From positions 2,480,001 to 2,544,000 of the forward strand of contig NZ_CP013862.1 in assembly GCF_001307805.1 (NCBI RefSeq): 64,000 nucleotides of DNA, written 5' to 3'. The position numbers and the translations under genes were made by a program. Below, piece by piece: positions 1 to 8,952 of this stretch. The stretch comes from Lentibacillus amyloliquefaciens. GTDB taxonomy: Bacteria > Bacillota > Bacilli > Bacillales > Amphibacillaceae. Every line of letters begins with the position of its first letter. Position 1 is the stretch's first letter. Under the pieces are notes generated by a model. The model ran no database searches. It was not told where the DNA came from and was given only the letters and a program-made list of their open reading frames with translations.

Positions 1-292
1 TAGTCGATTTTAAATTTGTTAACTTTTTCACGTTTTCTCACTCCATAATTTTCATACTGACTTTTAGATTCATGTCAGCTGTGCTACCATGCTGTTAACC
101 ACAATCTTAAAAAAGATTTTAATTACAGGCTGAGATACATTGTACACCTATATTGTCTTTTTGTTAAGACCCAATTTACGAAAATTTAACACGGAATTAT
201 CAATACCCGTTATACTAGAAGTTAAACTACACCATACCAGCCATTATTTACCTGAAATAATTAAAGGGAATAGAAGAAAGGAGAAAAGACGC
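1..292. other. AT-rich intergenic region, no gene recognised
   Basis: AT-rich sequence before the first gene. An open frame runs back from the DCC-family gene to about position 140, but its translation there has no recognisable features and a good ribosome binding site lies just before position 293, so I treat it as non-coding. I see no RNA gene or repeat in it. Confidence 0.5.
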
Positions 293-661
293 ATGGCTAA
301 ACATATCGTGTTTTATGATGCTGAGTGCCCATTGTGCCGAACGGTAAAAGCTGTACTGATGAGGCTGGACAGGAATGAAACGATTACATGGTATCCGGTT
401 CAGAACGTAAGAAAAGAACTGCAGGCGCGAATTAATATCTATAAAAATATGTATGATGAAATCTATATGTACACAAAAGACAGGAAGGTGCTAACGGGAT
501 TTTATACAGTGCGCAAGATTCTTTCTGTATTGCCGGCCACCAAGCCCATCGGAATGCTTTTTTACCTTCCGCTTGTGGATTATATTGGAGACCCGGCATA
601 CCGATTCGTATCGACCCGCCGCTATAAGTGGTTTGGGAGAGTGCCGTATGAGGGGCTATGA
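293..661 (+). CDS. DCC-family thiol-disulfide oxidoreductase (DUF393)
   Basis: A 122-residue protein of the DCC1-like family, thioredoxin-fold-like proteins presumed to act in thiol-disulfide exchange; the substrate is unknown. The family signature Asp-x-x-Cys-x-x-Cys is seen as DAECPLC, starting at about residue 9 right after the first beta strand (KHIVFY). The C-terminal part (LPATKPIGMLFYLP, then YRFVSTRRYKWFG) is also typical. The start at 293 is chosen over a longer open frame because a purine-rich ribosome binding site (gaaaggag, about 277-284) lies just before it. The gene stands alone, ends at a bidirectional terminator and faces the SirTM operon. The family is confident, the role is not. 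Confidence 0.8.
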   Translation: MAKHIVFYDAECPLCRTVKAVLMRLDRNETITWYPVQNVRKELQARINIYKNMYDEIYMYTKDRKVLTGFYTVRKILSVLPATKPIGMLFYLPLVDYIGDPAYRFVSTRRYKWFGRVPYEGL

Positions 662-716
662 TGCGGCAGGATGCTAAAATGTGTTATAAAACGGGAAATA
701 CCCACCCCCCACTACA

Positions 717-745
717 AAAGCCGCAGTCAGTATACTGCGGCTTTT
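717..745. terminator. Bidirectional intrinsic terminator
   Basis: Perfect 12-bp inverted repeat beginning AAAAGCCGCAGT with a 5-6 nt loop, giving A/T tracts on both sides. It lies between the convergent DCC-family gene and the luciferase-like oxidoreductase gene and can end transcription from both. Confidence 0.85.
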
Positions 746-845
746 ATCTGCTTCATTTGCAGTTTTTGATTGTGCCGGAAATTTCCTCCTAATACAGCCA
801 CAAAAGGTAGTACTTTTCTTTACTATACCGAACTTTTTAGAAACC

Positions 846-1853
846 CTAATTGAATGCTCCAGCCAATAATTCAATCGCTTTTTTACGGGCTTCCAACCCT
901 GGCATAAGCGGTACTAACAGGACTTCATCAGCCTTAAATTGTGTAATCAACTCATTTAATTGTTCTGTGACACTTTCAATATCGCCCACTACCATGCGGA
1001 TTCGATTCGCTTGAATAATCGCCTTTTCCTCTTCTGTATAAGGATATTGCCGGGCTGTTTCAACTGATGGAAATTCTTTCAAATGGCCAAAATCATCCGT
1101 GCCGAGCAACCAAAAATCCAAGGCTTCTGCGTATTCCTCTGCTAACTCATTCGTTTCAGCAACGACAACAAACGGGGCAATGGACACTTTAGGTTCCGGC
1201 ATGAATGATGAAGGTTTAAATTCATTGCGATACGTCTCCGCTGCCTGGATACCAATATTTAATTTATCAATGCCTGCAAGTGGAAATAATCCAAACGTAT
1301 AGCCAATTCCCAGTTTAGCAGCCATCTTGGCATTTCTGACACTGGTTGACAACACCCACATCTGGGGAACGGTTGAAATAACAGGGTTAGCCGTAATCCC
1401 GGAAAAACGATGGTTTTCATCCACTTGATCGCTCAAATACTTGGTTAAATCAACAATACTCTGCTCGTAACCTGAGTTTACCTTTTTATTCTCATTCAAC
1501 GTCCGATTCACAATCGCCGTTCCTACCGTATTGCCTATCCCCAAATCAATTCGACCGGGATGAAACGCCTCGAGAATCCGAAAATTTTCAGCGACTTTAT
1601 AAGGGCTATAATGTGGAATCATCACACCGCCCGAGCCGATACGAATCCGCTCTGTCGCATCTGCTAAATGCATCATGATCAGTTCCGGTGAACTACTGGC
1701 AAAAGCAGGAACGTTATGATGTTCTGCCATCCAAAACCGCACGTAGCCTAAGACTTCAGCTAATTGAGCCAGCTCAATCGTATTCTGCAAAGCAGTTTGG
1801 GCACTCGAGCCTTCATCAATTTGAGCGTAATCCAAAATCCCTAATTTAACCAA
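846..1853 (-). CDS. LLM-class flavin-dependent oxidoreductase of the SirTM operon
   Basis: A 335-residue luciferase-like monooxygenase family protein (flavin-dependent TIM barrel, MsnO8-like group). Typical family segments are visible: KLGILDY at the N-terminus, MAEHHN at about residue 46, IRIGSGGVMIPHYSPYKVAE near residue 93 and RIDLGIG near residue 119. The start is placed at TTG 1853 because an AAGGG ribosome binding site lies 5-6 nt upstream; a GTG 6 nt earlier would be too close to it. It is the last gene of the operon gcvH-L, macrodomain, sirTM, lplA2, oxidoreductase, 30 nt after lplA2. An LLM-type oxidoreductase is known as an accessory in some SirTM operons. The substrate is unknown; a link to lipoyl redox chemistry is inference. 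Confidence 0.85.
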   Translation of the reverse strand: MVKLGILDYAQIDEGSSAQTALQNTIELAQLAEVLGYVRFWMAEHHNVPAFASSSPELIMMHLADATERIRIGSGGVMIPHYSPYKVAENFRILEAFHPGRIDLGIGNTVGTAIVNRTLNENKKVNSGYEQSIVDLTKYLSDQVDENHRFSGITANPVISTVPQMWVLSTSVRNAKMAAKLGIGYTFGLFPLAGIDKLNIGIQAAETYRNEFKPSSFMPEPKVSIAPFVVVAETNELAEEYAEALDFWLLGTDDFGHLKEFPSVETARQYPYTEEEKAIIQANRIRMVVGDIESVTEQLNELITQFKADEVLLVPLMPGLEARKKAIELLAGAFN

Positions 1854-1883
1854 TGTCACCCTTCTTTCTAAGTCTGACGGGGC

Positions 1884-2915
1884 TTATGCTTTTTCACTTA
1901 AAATAAAGCTGACTAATTCTTCTTTCGTTAGCTTTCCGAAATAATTAGTTAAATCAAACGGCACTAACGCATTTAATAAGTCTTCTTTCCTTAACCGTAC
2001 GCCGACTAAAGCTTCTTCAATTTCTTTTATATCGTTTGTTCCGAAGAAGTCACCCGTAATCTGGATGGCAGCAATTTTAGCATGCTCAACGCCTAAGCCG
2101 ACATTAATCGTTCCAATTGGAAAACGTTCGGTTAAACGATATTCGAACTGTTTAAAGCGACCATAGTTCCAGTCCCAATTATGGTATTTCTCTGCTGCAA
2201 TTTTATCGACGCCCGCCCAATCTTCCGGCGTTAATTCATAACGTTTCGCTTCACTGATATCGTTGACGTCAAGTAATTCACACATCATATAATCCGTAAA
2301 ATCCCATACCGTCATATCCTGGTATTCAGGTGCCAAATGAGGACGGATGGATCCTACTCGGCTGCGGACGGACCCGATGCCATGTGATTCAATTTTCTTC
2401 TGGTTTGGGTTCAAGACAGATACCATTGCTTCATAATCAGGATCTAATAGCAGCGAATACCCGGCGTAAACGCGACCTTTCTGCATGGTCATCGCAGCAC
2501 CGGAAATTTTTTTGCCATCTAAAACTAAATCATTACGGCCTTTATGTTCTACATTGTCTACACCCAACTTCTCAAGCGCTTTAACGGCCGGTTCATACAA
2601 ACGTGCATAATTCCCATAAATATCATTAACACCATTAAATAAGAAACAAAAACTCATATTGCGATCATCGAGATAAATCGCACCGCCTCCTGATTCCCGG
2701 CGGATGATTTTAATATCATGTTCATCCATATAAGGCTGGTTGACTTCCTCGTATGCATTCTGGAATTTGCCAATTTGAACGGCCGGGTGCATCATGTATG
2801 TGAACATAACATCATCATCCAAGAAAATATGGTCCTTCACATAATCCTGTAGAGCCATCGCCACTCCCGGGTCATAGATCCACTCGCCATTACGCTTTGA
2901 TTCAATTAAATACAT
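1884..2915 (-). CDS. lplA: Lipoate-protein ligase of the SirTM operon (LplA2 type)
   Basis: A 343-residue lipoate-protein ligase that activates lipoate with ATP and transfers it to a lysine of a carrier domain. The lipoate-binding motif RRESGGGAIYLD is at about residues 71-82 and the lysine-containing motif GKKISGAAM at about 134-142. A C-terminal lipoate-ligase accessory domain follows from about residue 255. The start has an AGGGGA ribosome binding site about 8 nt upstream. It lies 15 nt after the sirtuin gene and two genes from a GcvH-like carrier, so it most likely lipoylates that carrier rather than the main 2-oxoacid dehydrogenases, as reported for LplA2 of Staphylococcus and Streptococcus SirTM operons. 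Confidence 0.92.
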   Translation of the reverse strand: MYLIESKRNGEWIYDPGVAMALQDYVKDHIFLDDDVMFTYMMHPAVQIGKFQNAYEEVNQPYMDEHDIKIIRRESGGGAIYLDDRNMSFCFLFNGVNDIYGNYARLYEPAVKALEKLGVDNVEHKGRNDLVLDGKKISGAAMTMQKGRVYAGYSLLLDPDYEAMVSVLNPNQKKIESHGIGSVRSRVGSIRPHLAPEYQDMTVWDFTDYMMCELLDVNDISEAKRYELTPEDWAGVDKIAAEKYHNWDWNYGRFKQFEYRLTERFPIGTINVGLGVEHAKIAAIQITGDFFGTNDIKEIEEALVGVRLRKEDLLNALVPFDLTNYFGKLTKEELVSFILSEKA

Positions 2916-2930
2916 TTGCTGTCTCCCCTA

Positions 2931-3815
2931 TTATTCACTTGCTAACTCATGTAATACTTCAGCAATATCTGCATCAATTCGTACTGTTTGCGGACGAATC
3001 GGATGTGGAATGAAGTAATCTTTTTGATTCATTGTCACAAATAACGCTTTCGCATTTTCTTCGGTCATTTGTTGGAAAGGGTGTTTAATAAATTGCGGGG
3101 TTGTATGTCCCACACCAATTTCCAAAAAGAGTATCTTTTTATCTTGATTTGCTTTTAAGAATTGCCCGTAACGCTCATTCTGTTCATGGAACTGACCATC
3201 TTCGACCATTCCTTTTTCTTCATTACGTTTGTTAATTTCTAAACCGGCTCCACATTTCGGACAATGCGGAACTAAATTTGCAGGTATCTTCATATTCGAT
3301 TGTTCTCGGGCCATTTGGCGAATTAGGACTTCATCGTGATACGTCTGTTGGTGACAGTGTTCGGAACACTGCCACAATCCGTATTCTCCTTGAATGCGGA
3401 ACACTTTATCCATATCGAACTTCGCCGCATAAAACGCATTATCGGCATTTGTCGTAATAACATGATAATTGTTACCTGCCATAATAAGTCGCAAATCGAC
3501 ATATGCCTGTCCTACCGGTTGATCAAAGAAATTCAACAAGCTGAAGCGACTTTGAAAAGCCCAATATTCTTGTTCATCTTCAAAATCAAAAAGACTTGCC
3601 TGCAGCATATCAAGAAAGCGATACTTCGCAATAAAATCAGGAAAAGCGTCCGTAAATCTTTTCCCTGCATATGTAAACCCAGCCGCTGCGGACATTCCTG
3701 CACCAATCCCAATGACAATTGCCTCAGCTTCATCTATTAGTTGGTTTAATAAATCGGCTTGTGTCAATGATGATTCCATCGTTAATGTCTGCCAATGTCT
3801 ATTAAGTTGTTGCAT
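2931..3815 (-). CDS. sirTM: SirTM, class M sirtuin (protein ADP-ribosyltransferase)
   Basis: A 294-residue sirtuin-fold protein of the class M group, which transfers ADP-ribose from NAD to a protein instead of deacetylating lysine. The NAD-binding motif [12 protein letters not shown] is at about residues 36-47 and TTNADNAF at 121-128. In classical sirtuins the catalytic His sits in an LHG motif; here the matching site reads IQGEYG with Gln142, a hallmark of SirTM. Four zinc-ribbon cysteines are at about 150, 154, 185 and 188. ATG 3815 is chosen because GGGGA lies 6-7 nt upstream; a preceding TTG would be too close. It lies 9 nt after the macrodomain gene, and its expected target is the GcvH-like protein. 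Assignment is confident from sequence plus operon context. Confidence 0.93.
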   Translation of the reverse strand: MQQLNRHWQTLTMESSLTQADLLNQLIDEAEAIVIGIGAGMSAAAGFTYAGKRFTDAFPDFIAKYRFLDMLQASLFDFEDEQEYWAFQSRFSLLNFFDQPVGQAYVDLRLIMAGNNYHVITTNADNAFYAAKFDMDKVFRIQGEYGLWQCSEHCHQQTYHDEVLIRQMAREQSNMKIPANLVPHCPKCGAGLEINKRNEEKGMVEDGQFHEQNERYGQFLKANQDKKILFLEIGVGHTTPQFIKHPFQQMTEENAKALFVTMNQKDYFIPHPIRPQTVRIDADIAEVLHELASE

Positions 3816-3824
3816 CAAAATCCC

Positions 3825-4619
3825 CTATTCTTTCCTCGCTAATAATGACTCATAAATTTGTAAATCCTCATCTTTAAACACATTAAAGATAACTTGAAGG
3901 TTTGACCCGGTGTTTTTTATATAATCTTTCATCGTTTGAACCGCTATTTCAGCTGCACGCTCGTTAGGAAAATTAAATTCACCTGTCGAAATACAGCAAA
4001 AAGCAATGGTGCCTAATTGATACTTATCCGCTAATGCTAAACTAGAATAATAGGACGACGCGAGTAAATGCTCTTTTAACGTTGAGACACCACGCTCGTC
4101 GATAAATGGGCCAACGGTATGAAGACAAAAATTTGAGGGTAAATTGTAAGCTTTCGTAATTTTTGCTTTTCCCATCGGCTCTTTGCGGCCTTGTGCTTTT
4201 ATCAGCTCATCACAATCCAACCGCAATTGCACGCCAGCACGGGTATGAATTATATTGTCGATACAATCGTGATTTGCTTGCGTACAGCCCAAGAGCTCAC
4301 TGTTAGCCGCATTAACAATGGCATCCACCGCCAGACTTGTTATATCACCCTGCCATAAATAAAGCTGCGGCTGAACCGCTTCTAAATCTTGCAATGAGGT
4401 TATGTGTCGTTCGTTATTCCACTGTGTTAAGAAAGCATCTTGAACCTCAAGAAATTGTTCTGAGACCGCCTCAGGCTGCCGGATATTACACAATCCACGA
4501 AACAATGCTATTTTTCCCTCTGCGGTATCCGTTTTATCCTGCATTATTTGTTCGTCAGCATTCGGGGTCTCGTTCAGTAAATAATCAATCAGATAATCCA
4601 ACCTAGCTTGTTGATCCAT
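3825..4619 (-). CDS. Zinc-type macrodomain protein-ADP-ribose hydrolase
   Basis: A 264-residue protein with an N-terminal helical part (about residues 1-85) and a macrodomain. Macrodomain motifs are GDITSL (91-96), VNAANS (102-107) and ISTGEFNFP near residue 210. Cys112, His117, Cys119 and His125, clustered after VNAANSELLG, fit the metal site of the zinc-dependent macrodomains found in SirTM operons. Members of this group remove ADP-ribose from the GcvH-like carrier, reversing SirTM. It lies directly upstream of sirTM in the same operon and about 95 nt after the carrier gene. The function follows from family and context; the metal ligands are my reading of the sequence. Confidence 0.9.
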   Translation of the reverse strand: MDQQARLDYLIDYLLNETPNADEQIMQDKTDTAEGKIALFRGLCNIRQPEAVSEQFLEVQDAFLTQWNNERHITSLQDLEAVQPQLYLWQGDITSLAVDAIVNAANSELLGCTQANHDCIDNIIHTRAGVQLRLDCDELIKAQGRKEPMGKAKITKAYNLPSNFCLHTVGPFIDERGVSTLKEHLLASSYYSSLALADKYQLGTIAFCCISTGEFNFPNERAAEIAVQTMKDYIKNTGSNLQVIFNVFKDEDLQIYESLLARKE

Positions 4620-4714
4620 ATCCTGCTCCCCTGATAAATATACTTATTAAACCTATTACGATTTATCTGCACTCAGGTTAAAATAAACGAATAGGTCTGC
4701 CAAGCATTTATTAA

Positions 4715-5047
4715 TTAAGCTTCTTCTAATTGGTTAAACGCTTCTTCATCCACATCTGTTAATTTTACGACCCAATTCTCTTCCGTTTTGGCTGAGTTTA
4801 GAAGGGTTGGTTCACTTATTGCTGCTTCATTACGCCCGATAATTTTGCCAGCTAACGGAGAAGCCATTTCAAAAACAGTCTTTGAAGCTTCCAGGTTTAA
4901 AATGGCATCATCCGCATTCAGTACATCCCCATCAGTGAATTCTACAAATCCAACTGTACCAAGATCATCCTGCAATTCCGGTGTCATGCTTACCGTATAA
5001 ACGTCATCATTTTTTTCGATTAATAAGAAATTTCCTCGTTTTTTCAT
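4715..5047 (-). CDS. gcvH-L: GcvH-like lipoyl carrier protein (GcvH-L)
   Basis: A 110-residue biotinyl/lipoyl-type carrier related to glycine cleavage H protein but shorter. The expected lipoyl-lysine is Lys56 in LEASKTVFE. The segment [10 protein letters not shown] (residues 21-30) has Asp27 and Asp28; an aspartate at position 27 is, to my recollection, the residue ADP-ribosylated by SirTM in the staphylococcal homologue. It is the first gene of the operon, with an AGAGGG ribosome binding site and a plausible promoter about 50 nt upstream. It is unlikely to serve the normal glycine cleavage system, because none of those genes is nearby. Confidence 0.92.
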   Translation of the reverse strand: MKKRGNFLLIEKNDDVYTVSMTPELQDDLGTVGFVEFTDGDVLNADDAILNLEASKTVFEMASPLAGKIIGRNEAAISEPTLLNSAKTEENWVVKLTDVDEEAFNQLEEA

Positions 5048-5081
5048 TACTAATCCCTCTTTCTTATTTAAATTTCAAAAT

Positions 5082-5110
5082 AATATATTGAGTATATCAT
5101 GTATAAGCAA
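5082..5110 (-). promoter_or_regulatory. Candidate sigma-A promoter of the SirTM operon
   Basis: On the minus strand TTGCTT (5105-5110) and TATATT (5082-5087) are separated by 17 nt, about 35 nt before the GcvH-like start codon. Both hexamers are imperfect, in an AT-rich region, so this is a candidate only. The rest of the 318-nt divergent intergenic space (5048-5365) has no recognisable gene or operator; a TTGACA at 5287-5292 could be a -35 for the plus-strand gene but its -10 (TAGCTT) is poor. Confidence 0.4.
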
Positions 5111-5365
5111 TACCTCCCAACAGGGTTGCTTATTCTTTTGAAAAAGCTGTTTCGCGCATAAATTGTTTTGGCCTGCCCCGCACTGGATAAAAACTGCATT
5201 AAAAAGCAACAACGTTTACGAAAAGAGTCTTTCTGATAAATTATTTTGAACAAATCTATTGTTACAGACGGAGAAACTGTATTGTATTGACACTTCCGTG
5301 CACAGGTGGTAGCTTTTAAGTCAACAACAAATACAGCATGATGGAGGGAATGGGATAATATACAA

Positions 5366-6550
5366 ATGAAGACAACAGAACAATACAGACCTTTGTTTAA
5401 AACGATCGTTCTGCCAAATGGTATTGAATTAGATAACCGCTTTGTCCTATCCCCGATGATTACGAATTCTTCAACCATTGAAGGTTATGTCACGCAGGAA
5501 GATTTGGCTTATGCAAAGCGACGTGCGCCTTCAGCACCTCTGCAAATTACTGGCGCTGCGTATATCGAGGAATATGGGCAATTGTTTGAATACGGATTTA
5601 GTATTGATAATGATCGCAGCATCGAAGGACTAAAAGGTCTTGCTCAGGCGATGAAAAAAGACGGCGCTAAGGCAATTATTCAACTAACGCATGCCGGCCG
5701 TTTCTCCAAAATATCGCTTAAGGATTTTGGTGTCGTGTATGGCCCAAGTGAAATGCACTTGAAAACACCCGTTGAACATAGCGTCCTGCCAATGAGTAAA
5801 CGCAAAATCAATCATGTCATTAACCAATATGCTGACGCAACTCGTCGTGCGATTAAAGCCGGTTTTGATGGCGTTGAAATTTCAAGTGCTCAGCGCTTAT
5901 TAATTCAAACGTTCTTTTCTTCTTTTTCAAATCAGCGTGATGATGAATACGGCACTCAAAATATTGAAAATCGTTCACGTTTTGGTATCGAAGTGATGGA
6001 GGCTGTCCAGAAAGTTATTGATGAAGAAGCACCTGCTGACTTTATTCTCGGATTTCGCGGCACACCGGAAGAAACGCGCGGCAATGACATTGGCTACAGT
6101 GTTGAAGATTTCCTTTATTTCATGGATCGAATCGTGGAAGTAGCAAATATCCAATATTTAGCTACTGCAAGTTGGGGCAAGAACATTTATAAACAAACGA
6201 TTCGCCAGGGTAAATTTAAAGATGAATTTATGAACAAGAAAGTTTACGAGCATATCGCCGGTCGTATTCCGGTTATGGCCACTGGCGGCATTAACTCACC
6301 GGAAAAAGCACTTGACGCCTTCCAATTTTCTGATATGGTCGGTGCATCTACACCTTTCGTAACTGAACCTGACTTTGTTACCAAATTAAAAGAAGGTCGG
6401 GAAGATGAGATTAACTTAGGTTTTTCTCCGGAAGAGCTGGCCGATTTAGCGATTCCCGAAAGAGCCTTTAAAGACATTGTTGAATTAATGGATATCGGCG
6501 GATCGCTTTCAGAGGCATCCCGCCATGAATTACGCAAATTGTATAAGTAG
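5366..6550 (+). CDS. NADH:flavin oxidoreductase, Old Yellow Enzyme family
   Basis: A 394-residue FMN-dependent TIM-barrel oxidoreductase. Family segments include LDNRFVLSPMITNSS near the N-terminus, IIQLTHAGR at about residues 93-101, GFDGVEI near 168-174, a stretch of asparagine and arginine residues typical of OYE (ENRSRFG, about 203-209) and ATGGINSPEKA near 307-317. It is divergent from the SirTM operon and shares its intergenic region; an OYE-like gene beside SirTM operons is known in several Bacillota, so a functional link is likely though its substrate is unknown. The nearest clear ribosome binding sequence (GGAGGG) is somewhat far from the ATG, so the exact start is less sure than the family. 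Confidence 0.88.
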   Translation: MKTTEQYRPLFKTIVLPNGIELDNRFVLSPMITNSSTIEGYVTQEDLAYAKRRAPSAPLQITGAAYIEEYGQLFEYGFSIDNDRSIEGLKGLAQAMKKDGAKAIIQLTHAGRFSKISLKDFGVVYGPSEMHLKTPVEHSVLPMSKRKINHVINQYADATRRAIKAGFDGVEISSAQRLLIQTFFSSFSNQRDDEYGTQNIENRSRFGIEVMEAVQKVIDEEAPADFILGFRGTPEETRGNDIGYSVEDFLYFMDRIVEVANIQYLATASWGKNIYKQTIRQGKFKDEFMNKKVYEHIAGRIPVMATGGINSPEKALDAFQFSDMVGASTPFVTEPDFVTKLKEGREDEINLGFSPEELADLAIPERAFKDIVELMDIGGSLSEASRHELRKLYK

Positions 6551-6562
6551 TGCCGAACAATC

Positions 6563-6602
6563 AAAAGACACCAGGCCTTAAAGGTAAGGCCTGGTGTCTT
6601 TT
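6563..6602. terminator. Bidirectional intrinsic terminator
   Basis: Perfect 18-bp inverted repeat (AAAAGACACCAGGCCTTA and its complement) with a 4-nt loop and T tracts on both sides, between the convergent OYE-family gene and glmS. It probably ends both. Confidence 0.92.
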
Positions 6603-6685
6603 GTGGAATAAATTAGTTTTGCTTAAAGGGGTAAACATCGCAACTTTTTTTAAAAGCCACGACACATTTATTTATATTCAATCCC

Positions 6686-8488
6686 CTACTCAACCGTAAC
6701 TGATTTCGCCAGGTTCCGCGGCTTATCAACATCACATCCGCGGTGAAGTGCTGCATAGTATGCAAGCAGCTGCATTGGCACGACACTGACAAGCGGTGTC
6801 AGGAGCTCATGCACTTCTGGGAGAACGAAAGCATCGGTATCCTGCTCAAGGCCTTTCATGCTGAAGATCATATCATTGGCGCCGCGTGCAACTACTTCGG
6901 ACACATTGCTGCGGATAGAATAATTGACTGTTTCCTGTGTTGCAAGTGCAATCACCGGCGTTCCTTCTTCAATCAATGCAATTGTGCCGTGTTTTAGCTC
7001 ACCGCCGGCAAAGCCTTCTGCCTGAATATAAGAGATTTCTTTCAGTTTCAGTGCCGCTTCCAGGCATACGAAATAATCTGTACTCCGACCGATGAAGAAC
7101 GCATTGCGTGTCGTGCCAAGATTATCCCGGACAAGCTCATCAATAGCCTCTTTTTGATCGGTCAGTACTTCCATCGCATTCGCGGTAATACCAAGTTCCC
7201 GCATTGGGTCAAAGTCCAATTCAAGACCTTTTGCCCGGGCTGTGTCCACTGCCAGGATTGCCAGAACCGCGATCTGTGCCGTATACGCTTTTGTCGAAGC
7301 AACGGCAATTTCCGGTCCGGCATGCAGATGTAACGTATAATCTGCTTCACGAGAAAGGGTGGACCCGGCGACATTCGTAATCGTCAATGCCGGATGTCCC
7401 ATTTCTTTAATTTTAACTAATACCGAACGGCTGTCGGCTGTTTCTCCGCTTTGTGAAATGAACACAAATAGCGGATTATCAGATAAAAGCGGCATATTAT
7501 AGGAAAATTCACTTGCCACATGTACTTCTGCCGGTATGCCTGCCATTTTCTCAAGGAACTGTTTGCCGACAAGACCTGCATGATAACTGGTTCCTGCTGC
7601 AATAATGTAAATACGGTCGCAAACTTTCATTGTCTCGCGAATATTTTGATCCAGTTTAAGATGATCATGTTCATCTTGATATTCCTGGATAATCCGGCGC
7701 AACGCAAGTGGCTGTTCGTCAATTTCTTTTAGCATAAAATGCGGATATGTGCCCTTTTCCGTGTCGGTCACATCGATTTCTGCTGTGAATGGCTTGCGAC
7801 TCACAAAAGTTCCGTCCAATGTTTGCACATTCACGACATTCCGCTTCACAATGACTATTTCCTGATCATTAAGCTCAAGATACTGGTTTGTTTCATTCAA
7901 AGTAGCCATAGCATCGCTCGTAACAACGTTAAATCCGTCGCCCAGCCCCACAAGCAACGGGCTTTTATTTTTGGCGACATATATTGTGTTCCGATCTTCT
8001 TTATCAATCAAAGCGACTGCGTAAGATCCTTTCAAGAGATTTATCGTCCGGCGAAAGGCTTCTGCTGTATCCTGATATTTCTCAGCATTTTTTTCAACGA
8101 GCTGAACGATAATTTCCGTATCCGTTTCACTGCCGAAATCAACGCCGCCAAGATAATCACTTTTCAGTTCCTGATAATTTTCGATAACGCCATTATGAAC
8201 AAGGGCAAAGCGGCCGGATGTGCTTTGATGCGGATGAGCATTCTCAGCACTCGGACCGCCATGGGTTGCCCAGCGCGTATGGCCGATTCCCATTGTTGCC
8301 GCAGTAGTATCATCCACACGCTGGCGCAGTGCAGCAATCCGTCCTTTCACCTTGAATAAATTAATGTCGTCATTATCCAGCATAGCAATTCCAGCGGAGT
8401 CATAGCCGCGGTATTCCAGTTTTTCAAGTCCATTCAGTAAAATATCTTTCGTATCGTTATATCCGATATAGCCTACAATTCCGCACAT
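6686..8488 (-). CDS. glmS: Glutamine-fructose-6-phosphate aminotransferase (isomerizing)
   Basis: A 600-residue glucosamine-6-phosphate synthase, the first step to UDP-GlcNAc for peptidoglycan and teichoic acids. It starts [10 protein letters not shown], so removal of Met exposes the catalytic N-terminal cysteine of the glutaminase domain. That domain (to about residue 240) includes GHTRWATHG; two SIS sugar-isomerase domains follow, with SQSGETADS and STKAYTAQ, and the C-terminus [13 protein letters not shown] is family-typical. The start is fixed by an aggagg site 8 nt upstream; a longer open frame would run into the ribozyme. Expression is expected to be repressed by glucosamine-6-phosphate through the glmS ribozyme upstream. 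Confidence 0.98.
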   Translation of the reverse strand: MCGIVGYIGYNDTKDILLNGLEKLEYRGYDSAGIAMLDNDDINLFKVKGRIAALRQRVDDTTAATMGIGHTRWATHGGPSAENAHPHQSTSGRFALVHNGVIENYQELKSDYLGGVDFGSETDTEIIVQLVEKNAEKYQDTAEAFRRTINLLKGSYAVALIDKEDRNTIYVAKNKSPLLVGLGDGFNVVTSDAMATLNETNQYLELNDQEIVIVKRNVVNVQTLDGTFVSRKPFTAEIDVTDTEKGTYPHFMLKEIDEQPLALRRIIQEYQDEHDHLKLDQNIRETMKVCDRIYIIAAGTSYHAGLVGKQFLEKMAGIPAEVHVASEFSYNMPLLSDNPLFVFISQSGETADSRSVLVKIKEMGHPALTITNVAGSTLSREADYTLHLHAGPEIAVASTKAYTAQIAVLAILAVDTARAKGLELDFDPMRELGITANAMEVLTDQKEAIDELVRDNLGTTRNAFFIGRSTDYFVCLEAALKLKEISYIQAEGFAGGELKHGTIALIEEGTPVIALATQETVNYSIRSNVSEVVARGANDMIFSMKGLEQDTDAFVLPEVHELLTPLVSVVPMQLLAYYAALHRGCDVDKPRNLAKSVTVE

Positions 8489-8511
8489 CGTTGTTTCCTC
8501 CTTGAAATCAA

Positions 8512-8560
8512 GGGGCAACAAACGAGCCTTTTCTCCAATTTCGGGGCGTGTTGTTGCCCC
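8512..8560 (-). promoter_or_regulatory. Hairpin between glmS ribozyme and start codon
   Basis: A perfect 10-bp inverted repeat (GGGGCAACAA at 8512-8521, TTGTTGCCCC at 8551-8560) with a 29-nt loop. In the mRNA it lies downstream of the ribozyme and ends about 9 nt before the glmS ribosome binding site. It lacks a T tract, so it is not a standard terminator. It could stabilise the cleaved mRNA or affect ribosome access; the role is unknown. Confidence 0.6.
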
Positions 8561-8581
8561 TTCTCGTGATTGTTGTCCAAT

Positions 8582-8739
8582 CATCTGGCTTTATCCTTTG
8601 TGCAGCAAGTCGCCTCACTGTTTTTGGAAAAAAGCATCACGACTGAGATGTGCAGCCGGGAGGTATCCGCCGATTGCGTTCGATAACCTCCTCCTCGTCA
8701 ACTATTTTCATTACCGGTCAGAAAATAGTTCAGGCGCTA
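8582..8739 (-). ncRNA. glmS ribozyme: glmS self-cleaving ribozyme/riboswitch
   Basis: The minus strand carries conserved glmS ribozyme segments in order: AGCGCCTGAACTA at the 5' end (cleavage before GCGCC, about position 8737), GTTGACGAGGAGGAGG, an ATCGA element, then TCGGCGGATACCTCCCGGCTG-like sequence, and finally ACAAAG near the 3' end before glmS. This RNA cleaves itself when bound to glucosamine-6-phosphate and triggers decay of glmS mRNA. The 5' boundary is sure to a few bases; the 3' boundary is approximate. Confidence 0.95.
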
Positions 8740-8811
8740 TTCGTTCGTTTCTCGTCTTCGCTCCTTTCTTTATTTGACTCAAAACCTCTAAAGTGAATTG
8801 AGGCTTTCTAC

Positions 8812-8841
8812 ATTTTACCTGAGTCAGAACTTATTGGTCAA
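8812..8841 (-). promoter_or_regulatory. Probable sigma-A promoter of glmS
   Basis: TTGACC (8836-8841) and TAAAAT (8812-8817) on the minus strand, 18 nt apart, about 70 nt upstream of the ribozyme cleavage site. The position suits a glmS leader transcript. Confidence 0.6.
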
Positions 8842-8952
8842 TTATTTTTAAAAAAGTCGGTATGGTTATGAGTATGTCTGCCCGAAGCGAGATGTGTGTC
8901 GCGTCAGCCCATTATCTAGTATAATGAAATTAAAAAAGTGAGGCGTGTTTTT

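Noticed and set aside
5068..5478. 136-codon minus-strand frame between GcvH-L and OYE genes
   Set aside because: It covers the divergent promoter region and overlaps the start of the OYE gene; composition is not protein-like.
7739..8359. 206-codon frame opposite glmS
   Set aside because: Shadow of the conserved glmS coding region, without features.
8489..8584. Upstream extension of glmS by 32 residues
   Set aside because: It runs into the glmS ribozyme, and the catalytic cysteine must be at the N-terminus after Met removal.
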